Assembly: GCA_016900015.1 (NCBI GenBank)
Contig: JACJJM010000009.1
Location: 57,526-121,525 of the forward strand
Direction: 5' to 3'
Origin: Phocaeicola coprophilus
GTDB lineage: Bacteria > Bacteroidota > Bacteroidia > Bacteroidales > Bacteroidaceae
Length of the DNA stretch: 64,000 nt
How positions within the stretch are numbered: the first letter of the stretch is position 1; each line of letters begins with the position of its first letter. Both the position numbers and the translations under genes were made by a program. Shown piece after piece: positions 59,001-64,000 of the stretch. A model generated the notes under the pieces. It searched no databases, had not been told where the DNA came from, and worked only from the letters and a program-made list of their open reading frames with translations.

Positions 59001-59449
59001 CTTACGCCTGGAAGAGGTTCATTCATGTCGTCATAGATGCAGCCTGTTACGACACGTTTCTTTTCTGATGGAGCTTGTGCTTGTTTGCGCGTGACGGTGA
59101 TGAATTCCTTGTCGACTTTGTAGGAGAAAGGAAGTTTTTGAAACAAGCGGTCAAGCACGGCTGTGACGGTCATGGAGCCGTCGCCGGTATCGACCGATGT
59201 TTTCATGTCGCGGACATCTTCCATGTTGAAATTGATTTTGTAGCCGGATGCGTTGCTTATCTTTTTTAAGATAACGGCTAAAGACTCATTTTCGGCTTTG
59301 ATCCGAATCTCTTTTTGCAGGGATTGTGCCTGTACGACAGTTCCTGCCCATAGGAATAAGGCTAGCATGAAAGTGCAAAGCCTGAGACATTTGCCCAAAG
59401 GATTGATCCTTGTATGGGATTGTTTGCATAAGAATGCTTTTCTCTCCAT
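56057..59449 (-). CDS. SusC/RagA-family transporter with STN signalling domain
   Basis: This 1130-aa TonB-linked receptor has a signal peptide ending about residue 42 (WAGTVVQAQ). An STN (secretin/TonB short N-terminal) domain follows (about 50-118: AENESLAVILKKISNASGYK). Next come a carboxypeptidase-regulatory-like domain (about 135-215: VVTGCIYDDMNEPLPGVSIR), the plug with VESITLLKDANATALYGSKG, and the barrel ending FSLSLTVRF. The STN domain contacts an anti-sigma factor when substrate is bound. The FecR and ECF sigma genes directly upstream complete that circuit, so the operon is probably self-induced by its substrate. Confidence 0.95.
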   Translation of the reverse strand: MERKAFLCKQSHTRINPLGKCLRLCTFMLALFLWAGTVVQAQSLQKEIRIKAENESLAVILKKISNASGYKINFNMEDVRDMKTSVDTGDGSMTVTAVLDRLFQKLPFSYKVDKEFITVTRKQAQAPSEKKRVVTGCIYDDMNEPLPGVSIRLKGETSGNITDVNGHYSLQIPTDKASTIVVSYIGMKQQEVQLAAGQSDIMKDIKLEQDSEKLNEVVVTGIFNTTRESYTGAATTFTHKQIAEAGNRSLISTLRNLDPSFNIADNLAIGSDPNSLPSITIRGASALPTDVQDMQVSADNQRTANQPLFILDGFEISLTRFMDLDESQVESITLLKDANATALYGSKGSNGVVVITSKPIEPGKLRFSYKGTLQIEAPDLTSYNLMNAREKLEYERLAGLYEDDNMQTYNDLQALYNQRRMDVERGVDTYWMKYPIRTGIGSRHNISIEGGDEHLRYGANLTYNNVAGAMKGSDRNTLSGNMFLQYRYKNFSFQNNLQITNTTSKNSPYGSFSEYCALNSYYTPYDEEGNLKKELEDFFYPMTGDRNTVYNPLYNAYLPRKDSSEYTDITNNFSVEWYILPELFLRGQFSYTKETSRSDVYYPASDTMFDNYTGDDYKRKGQYIYGTGDSQSYEGRFTLNYSKTFKDLHQLFAGLGITVSESKAENYTVVGEGISVDNMDFLGMANQYEESGRPSGTESISRGFGALFNLNYTYDRRYFIDLNGKYDGSSQFGSNKHFAPFWSTGVGWNIQNEKFMENVKWINIARLRLSYGITGSQNFASYLSIRSYQDFGGLSTQNWYGVYLMAYGNPDLQWQKTSQWNVGLDMELLNRRLTFSIDVYNKLTNDLLADVNMPISSGFESYKANVGKVENRGYELSASAQIIRNVEQDLRWTVGVKMAHNENKVKEISNSLENLNEDLLNQDTYNPSFIYREGQSMNTIYAVPSKGIDPSTGREIFVKRDGTETFEWEAEDQVPCGVAEPKIQGTLNSNLRWKGITLNMVFGYRWGGKAYNSTLASKVENIAPYDNADRRVLYDRWSEPGDIALYKGVQDMTETRPTSRFVFKDNTFYCSSLNLGYEVPTEWTQKHFGISYLAINGYLEDLFYKSTIKRERGTDYPFSRKFSLSLTVRF

Positions 59450-59474
59450 AGGTTTGGTTTTATAGAATTAAACA

Positions 59475-60650
59475 TTAAGATATAATAAGTGCATTGTTGT
59501 CTAGTGATGCTTTGACCTTGCCTAAGTCGTTTAGGAGTTCTATGACATTGTGAATGCCATTTTTGCGGCTTGCCCAAAAGTTAAAATGATACTTCATCGC
59601 CTCCGGATTCTCAAATAGGATGTTCAGGTTGTACCATCGGCCCAGCTCGCGCATGATTTCCTCCAGCGAAGCATTGTCGAAGTAGAAATAGCCGTCCACC
59701 CAGGCTGTGTAGCTGCGGGGGTCGACTTGGGTCACGCGGATGGTGCCGTCGTCGCCGATTTGAGCATCCTCGTTGGGATGGAGCGTGACGGATGTGTCAT
59801 GGCCGGTGACGAGCACACGGCCTTCGACGAGTGTGACATGGGGTGTGCTGTGGATGTAGTTGCGGAAGTTGAAGCTGGTCCCCAACACTTGTGTTTCCAG
59901 TTTGCCTGAGCGGACGATGAAGGGACGGGCCGAATCCTTGGCCACTTTGAAATAGGCTTCCCCGTCAAGCTCCACGATGCGTTGCGCTTCGTGGAAGCGG
60001 GATGGATAGGTCAGTGTGCTTTCGGCATTGAGCCACACTTCCGTGCCGTCGCTGAGTACGATTTTAAAATCTTTTCCCCGTGGTGTCTGAAGAGTTTGAG
60101 TGCTGACGGTTGTCTCCTGTCCGGATGTTGGGCCGTAGGCCAGTTGCTGGTCACCGGTCAGGGTTGCTCCCAGGGATGCCAGGGAGTCCCTGTCTGTCTG
60201 CTCGGAGAGGATGATGTTGCCACCTTGGTCGTTGCTGAGCACCACCTCCTGAGGTTGTGGGTTGCGCTTCATGAGGGCGACGGGGGCTGCCTGTTTCTGT
60301 GGTTCATACAGCCAGAATCCGACGCTTGTCGCCAGGATGAGCAGGATGGCAGCAGCGGCGACTTGGAATTTTCTTCGATTCCAAACCGTTGTGTGATTGT
60401 TAGTTATCGAAATTCTTGCGGGGAGGGGTAAGATGTCGCTTCTTTTCAGGAAGCGGGCCCACTCTTCATGCACGTCGGGCATGGCTTGTTCTTGCAAAGC
60501 CAGTCCGTCATGGGCCGCTTTGAGGTCGAGATAGAGCCTGCGGTGGGTCTCGTCTTGCAGCCATGTGCGAAACGCTTCGGTCAGTTCAAGCTCAGGATGG
60601 GCCAGGACGTCCAGTGCGTAGTCGATGTCTTCTTGTTGGTAGAGGTTCAT
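59475..60650 (-). CDS. FecR-family anti-sigma regulator
   Basis: This 391-aa inner-membrane protein has a cytoplasmic N-terminal part, one membrane helix (about 97-115: FQVAAAAILLILATSVGFWL) and a periplasmic FecR domain (about 190-290: LQTPRGKDFKIVLSDGTEVWLNAESTLTYPS, read in parts). A C-terminal DUF4974 region ends with EIMRELGRWYNLNILFENPE. It holds the ECF sigma factor inactive until the STN domain of the SusC protein signals. It lies 24 bp downstream of the sigma gene. Confidence 0.94.
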   Translation of the reverse strand: MNLYQQEDIDYALDVLAHPELELTEAFRTWLQDETHRRLYLDLKAAHDGLALQEQAMPDVHEEWARFLKRSDILPLPARISITNNHTTVWNRRKFQVAAAAILLILATSVGFWLYEPQKQAAPVALMKRNPQPQEVVLSNDQGGNIILSEQTDRDSLASLGATLTGDQQLAYGPTSGQETTVSTQTLQTPRGKDFKIVLSDGTEVWLNAESTLTYPSRFHEAQRIVELDGEAYFKVAKDSARPFIVRSGKLETQVLGTSFNFRNYIHSTPHVTLVEGRVLVTGHDTSVTLHPNEDAQIGDDGTIRVTQVDPRSYTAWVDGYFYFDNASLEEIMRELGRWYNLNILFENPEAMKYHFNFWASRKNGIHNVIELLNDLGKVKASLDNNALIIS

Positions 60651-60674
60651 GTGCTTTTGCTCCTGTCGTTTTTC

Positions 60675-61217
60675 CTATATAACGGAATGCAGGGCAAGAA
60701 GGAGTACAACCCAAGGCAAAAAAATTTCTTTTTGTGTGCGAAGGCTTTTCAAGGCTCTGGCCATGAGTGTTTTGACGGTGAGCGGACTGATGGCCAGTTC
60801 GTCGGCCACTTCTTTGTAGCTCTTATGGTGCAGGACGCAGCCCACGAGCACGCGCCGTGTCTGCGGAGGCAGGCGGCGCACGGCTGCCATCACGCGGGCG
60901 ATGAGTTCCTCGTAGTGCTGGTATTCCTCGCGGTTGTCTTCGTCTGAGGCCTTTTGCGCCTGCACGTAGTTTTCCTGGGCTTGGTCGTGGCGGAGATGGT
61001 CGATGCTGCGGCTGCGCACGAAGGTGTAGAGCAGGGACAGCAGGTGTGGTTCGTCCGTGTAGCGGTCAAAGTTTTCCCATAGTTGACAGTATGCGTCGTG
61101 CACGATGTCTTTGGCCCATTCTTCGTCATGCACCCAGCTGTATGCATGCACATACAGTTGGCGGAAGTGTTGCTTGAACAGGTCTTCAAATAGGAGAGTT
61201 TTTTCCGCTTCGTGCAT
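60675..61217 (-). CDS. ECF-type RNA polymerase sigma factor
   Basis: This 180-aa sigma factor has region 2 (about 10-85: FKQHFRQLYVHAYSWVHDEEWAKDIVHDAYCQLWE) and region 4 (about 120-170) with the helix-turn-helix SYKEVADELAISPLTVKTLM. The middle contains FVRSRSIDHLRHDQAQENY. It belongs to the Bacteroidetes FecI-like group that works with FecR and STN-type SusC. It is the first gene of the operon. A TATTTTTG box lies 30 bp upstream. Confidence 0.95.
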   Translation of the reverse strand: MHEAEKTLLFEDLFKQHFRQLYVHAYSWVHDEEWAKDIVHDAYCQLWENFDRYTDEPHLLSLLYTFVRSRSIDHLRHDQAQENYVQAQKASDEDNREEYQHYEELIARVMAAVRRLPPQTRRVLVGCVLHHKSYKEVADELAISPLTVKTLMARALKSLRTQKEIFLPWVVLLLALHSVI

Positions 61218-61246
61218 AAGTCGTAGTTGTATCTAGAGTTTGCTGA

Positions 61247-61254
61247 CAAAAATA
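61247..61254 (-). promoter_or_regulatory. -7 promoter box for the sigma/FecR/SusCD operon
   Basis: The minus strand reads TATTTTTG. A TTTG (minus strand, 61277-61280) lies 22 bp upstream, slightly further than usual for a -33 element. Confidence 0.5.
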
Positions 61255-61315
61255 GAAAAAAAACTATGAATGTTAGCAAAATATTCTTTTTCATAATCGC
61301 GTTTTTATGCAGTGG

Positions 61316-61960
61316 AGGCCGTTCGTCAGAGTCATCCGGAGGCGTAGGGTGGAAGGCGGGGCGAGATTGCAGCTTCGGGGTGGGGACATGAGCTGGAAGA
61401 GATTGTTGAGATGTTGACCTTTTTCTTTTTCTCTTTCTTCCTCCTCTGCACGTCGCGGCTTGAAAGTGCTGGGTCCGGGACGTGCGTGCATGCCTTTGCG
61501 GGCGTGTGTCGGGCGGGCACTTTTAAATGCTTGGAAATGAAATGGATGTATTTTCGTTTTTCTCCTCTATATACGCCGCTTGGACGCCTTCCTTTCCGCC
61601 CGACCTTATCATAGACTCCGTCCGACCTTGCAAAGGAGTCCGTGATTGCGCCGTGTCTAGGCCTAGGGTGGACAAGCTGGATGCTGGCGGACTCCGGTCT
61701 CTTTCCGCTTTGTGGTTGACGGGGTGTGCAGGCTTTTTTTGTTTAAAATGTTTATCTGATGATGGCCGAGCCGGCATGTTGCTGGTGGCAGGAGGGGATG
61801 ATGTGCGGCTGATGCAAGCGGAGTTTGAGAGAGCTCTGTTGTCTTATACCTTATTATATATAGGGATTTGTGGATAGGATAGAGGCGAGTTGCTGGATTT
61901 GACTTGCATAAGTTTAACACGGTTTAAACTTTTTAGGATATTGTATGGTTGTTTTGGTAA
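61316..61960. other. Intergenic stretch with a CTTTCCG-type repeat and no convincing gene
   Basis: Around 61590-61640 the words CTTTCCGCCCGACC, GACTCCGTCCGACC and AAAGGAGTCCG repeat, related to the other CTTTCCG-family copies (especially copy c). A 116-codon frame at 61527-61877 crosses this repeat and has no protein-like features, so it is not called as a gene. Confidence 0.45.
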
Positions 61961-61967
61961 ATAATGT

Positions 61968-61975
61968 TATCTTTG
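61968..61975 (+). promoter_or_regulatory. -7 promoter box for the DUF5723 gene
   Basis: TATCTTTG lies 49 bp before the ATG at 62025. Confidence 0.5.
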
Positions 61976-62024
61976 TGCATTGAATATATAATTTTAATGT
62001 TCACTAAAGAGTATTATATCTAGT

Positions 62025-63554
62025 ATGGAAAGAGGTAAACAATCTTTTTGGCTGAAAGCGGGAGTGCTTTCTGCTCTCTTGCTGGTGGCCGGTGTGGCAC
62101 ATGCACAGTTTTTGCGTACGTCTTACTTCATGGAGGGGTCGCACTATCGTATGCAACTGAATCCGGCGATGACGCCTACGCGCGGGTACATTAATATACC
62201 TGTCATCGGTGCGCTGAATGCTTCGGTCGGTTCCAGTTCGTTGGGCTATCAGGACATCATGGACGTGATAGACGATGATGGCAATTTCTACAACAATCCG
62301 GAGTTTTTGGGACGGTTGGACAACACGAATCATGTGAACCTGAATATAAACACCGATATTCTCTCCGCGGGATGGTATCGGGGGAGAAATTTCTGGTCGT
62401 TCAATGTCGGCGTACGCACGGATTTAGGCGTGAAGCTCACTAAGTCGCTTTTTACGTTTCTCAACGAGATGGACGAAGATCAAGACCGTTGGCGTAACAG
62501 CGCGTATGACATCAGCGGTCAGGAAGTCAACCTGAATGCGTATGCCGAGGTCGGGCTGGGATACGCCCGTCAGATAAACGACCGCCTGACCGTGGGCGGA
62601 CGCGTGAAAGTGTTGCTTGGTATGGGCAATCTTAATCTGAAGTTCAACAGCGTGAGCTTGGATGCCAGCTTGCCGAGCGATGCGCGGATACAGGAGTTGC
62701 AGAACATGTCTTCCATCTCGCCCTCCGATGTCGAAAGCCTTCGCCGTGAGATTGATGGTTATCATGCTGACTTGATGCTTGACGCACGCCTGGAGAGTTC
62801 TTTCAAGGGTTTGACTTTGCAGGAGTCATCTGACGGCTACATTGATGATATAAAATTCGAATCCGGTGATTTGGGCATTGCGGGCTATGGTTTCGGCATT
62901 GACTTGGGTGCGTCCTATCGCTTGCTCGATCACCTCACGGTGTCGGCTGCCGTGCTTGATTTGGGATTCATTTCTTGGTCGAAGGGAAGTACGCAGGTGG
63001 CCACGGCTGCATCCTCCGGCATTAGTCTGCGTGGTTCGGACTATACGACGGGGCTTGACGCAAGCGATCCGATGGGTTCTGTCGCGGCTCTTCGTGAGAA
63101 CATGAATCGCTTGCAGGCCGATGCGGAGAATTACATGAACCGTGTCAGTGGAGGCGATGTGCTCGACTATGAATTGTTGGAGTTGAGGACGGAGGATGTC
63201 AGCGAGTCACGGCGTTCCCGTCTGGCTTCGACCATCGTGGCAGGAGCAGAATACGGGTTCTTCAACGATGTGTTGTCTGTCGGCGTTTTGTCGACGACCC
63301 GTTTTGTGGAGCCGAAAGCGTTGACAGAGCTGACGCTGTCGGCAAACTATCGGCCGAAAAACTGGTTTAACCTGGCTGTGAGTTATTCAGCCATTCAGTC
63401 CTTGGGCAAGTCCTTTGGTGTCGGATTGAAGCTGGGCTCGCTCTTCTTGGGAACAGACTATATGTTTTTAGGCAAGAATTCGAATTCTATCAATGCGTTC
63501 ATAGGTATATCTGTGCCCATAGGGCAGAAGAAACGTGATTGCTGTTGCTTGTAA
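62025..63554 (+). CDS. DUF5723 outer-membrane protein
   Basis: This 509-aa protein has a signal peptide ending VAGVAHAQ (about residue 29), then FLRTSYFMEGSHYRMQLNPA, the hallmark start of DUF5723. Alternating beta strands (GLGYARQINDRLTVGGRVKV, SAAVLDLGFISWSKG) and a final strand near SINAFIGISVPIGQ indicate an outer-membrane beta barrel, similar to OmpP1/FadL-like proteins. Function is unknown. The tail KKRDCCCL with three consecutive cysteines after the last strand is odd. The gene is monocistronic. Confidence 0.82.
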   Translation: MERGKQSFWLKAGVLSALLLVAGVAHAQFLRTSYFMEGSHYRMQLNPAMTPTRGYINIPVIGALNASVGSSSLGYQDIMDVIDDDGNFYNNPEFLGRLDNTNHVNLNINTDILSAGWYRGRNFWSFNVGVRTDLGVKLTKSLFTFLNEMDEDQDRWRNSAYDISGQEVNLNAYAEVGLGYARQINDRLTVGGRVKVLLGMGNLNLKFNSVSLDASLPSDARIQELQNMSSISPSDVESLRREIDGYHADLMLDARLESSFKGLTLQESSDGYIDDIKFESGDLGIAGYGFGIDLGASYRLLDHLTVSAAVLDLGFISWSKGSTQVATAASSGISLRGSDYTTGLDASDPMGSVAALRENMNRLQADAENYMNRVSGGDVLDYELLELRTEDVSESRRSRLASTIVAGAEYGFFNDVLSVGVLSTTRFVEPKALTELTLSANYRPKNWFNLAVSYSAIQSLGKSFGVGLKLGSLFLGTDYMFLGKNSNSINAFIGISVPIGQKKRDCCCL

Positions 63555-63618
63555 AGGCGTGTTGTTACACGATGCAATGCTTTTAAAATGTGAATGGCTG
63601 TAAAATAGTGTATAAAAC

Positions 63619-63653
63619 GAGGGAAGAGGGTCGGTCCTCTTCCCTCATTTTAT
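63619..63653 (+). terminator. Terminator after the DUF5723 gene
   Basis: A perfect 11-bp stem GAGGGAAGAGG/CCTCTTCCCTC with a 6-nt loop is followed by ATTTTATC. Confidence 0.85.
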
Positions 63654-63781
63654 CTTATGCGAGCATGCGCGACGTGTCCTTTAGGGCGTTTAGGCTTGTA
63701 AAAAGTGTCATTCTTACACGAGTGATAGCCAACGACTTATACGGGAGTGCGAAAAAATCTTCAAAAAAAGTCTCCTGAAAG

Positions 63782-63813
63782 TTTGGAGTGTAAGTCAAAA
63801 GGCAGTACTTTTG
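63782..63813 (+). promoter_or_regulatory. rRNA operon promoter
   Basis: A -33 TTTG (63782-63785) and a -7 TACTTTTG (63806-63813) are separated by 20 bp, which fits the Bacteroidetes consensus. The transcript leader then runs about 170 nt to the 16S start and contains a CCGCCG/CGGCGG hairpin around 63901-63924. Confidence 0.7.
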
Positions 63814-63991
63814 CATCCGCTTTCGATAAGGAAAGCCACTCGGAAAGGGTGAGAGCGAAGCTTGAAAAAGATGAAAATACAAACGAGTAGTACAAGAGCC
63901 CGCCGTTAGCAATATCGGCGGAAGGGTATGAAAAAAGGAAGTCAACGTCAAACACCTGGGAGCAAAAGGAAAAAAACGAAAACAAGATATT

Positions 63992-64000
63992 ACAATGAAG
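63992..64000 (+). rRNA. Start of 16S rRNA, cut by the window edge
   Basis: The window ends TATTACAATGAAG, which is the start of 16S rRNA as found in Bacteroidales; the expected continuation is AGTTTGATC. Alignment to the E. coli 5' end puts mature position 1 near 63992. Only nine bases are visible, so the call also rests on the promoter and gene-free leader before it. Confidence 0.7.

Noticed and set aside
61527..61877. 116-codon plus-strand ORF before the DUF5723 gene
   Set aside because: It crosses a CTTTCCG-family repeat, has no domain or signal features, and lacks a promoter or ribosome-binding site.

Overview
The window reads as a chromosomal segment of a Bacteroidales bacterium (Bacteroides/Prevotella-like, moderately high GC). 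The evidence is two SusC/SusD pairs, many lipoproteins with Bacteroidetes-type signal peptides, an ECF sigma/FecR pair next to a SusC with an STN domain, and recurrent TAnnTTTG boxes just upstream of start codons, which is the Bacteroidetes -7 element. The last bases match the start of a Bacteroidales 16S rRNA, so the window stops at the edge of an rRNA operon. Family names below come from recognising motifs in the translated sequence; no database search was run.

Layout. 0-4.2 kb: the 5' part of a PfkB-type sugar/nucleoside kinase, two tandem tRNA-Asn genes, rubredoxin, a Sir2-type deacylase, two FKBP prolyl isomerases and a thioredoxin-fold lipoprotein. 4.2-11.7 kb: argS, a RelE-type toxin-antitoxin pair, an AraC regulator, two calycin-like lipoproteins (one with a PCMD domain) and an orphan nucleotidyltransferase, with palindromic REP/BIME-like repeats in the gaps. 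11.8-17.7 kb: a SusC-SusD-TlpA operon. 18.2-25.9 kb: RNase HI, an unrecognised membrane lipoprotein, a 5'-truncated MFS gene, a small winged-helix protein and a complete MFS-HlyD-TolC export operon. 26-37.2 kb: a YfhO-like membrane protein, ahcY, a metallophosphoesterase, pyrD, a glycosyltransferase, the rnc-fabF-acpP cluster and purN. 37.6-42.7 kb: an operon of TonB-dependent receptor, beta-helix lipoprotein and purple-acid-phosphatase-like enzyme. 43-52 kb: pdxB, a five-gene cluster that looks like LPS core/lipid A assembly, a membrane sulfatase/LTA-synthase-fold enzyme, glf and a GtrA protein. 52-61.2 kb: an ECF sigma/FecR-controlled SusC-SusD-DUF4843-PKD operon. 62-64 kb: a DUF5723 outer-membrane protein and the rRNA operon leader.

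The most interesting regulatory signal is a pair of Pho-box-like arrays. Each has four 6-bp repeats (consensus TGTAAT/C) at exactly 11-bp periodicity, ending exactly 10 bp before a -7-like box. One precedes the secreted metallophosphoesterase at 30.5 kb and the other precedes the TonB receptor/phosphatase operon at 42.7 kb. Together they suggest a phosphate-starvation regulon that releases and imports phosphate from an organic phosphoester. Other points of interest are three BIME-like inverted pairs of GTAG-headed hairpins, a second dispersed repeat family, two MITE-like elements, a leader ORF plus operator-like dyad in front of the efflux operon, and a decayed transporter paralogue beside an intact one.
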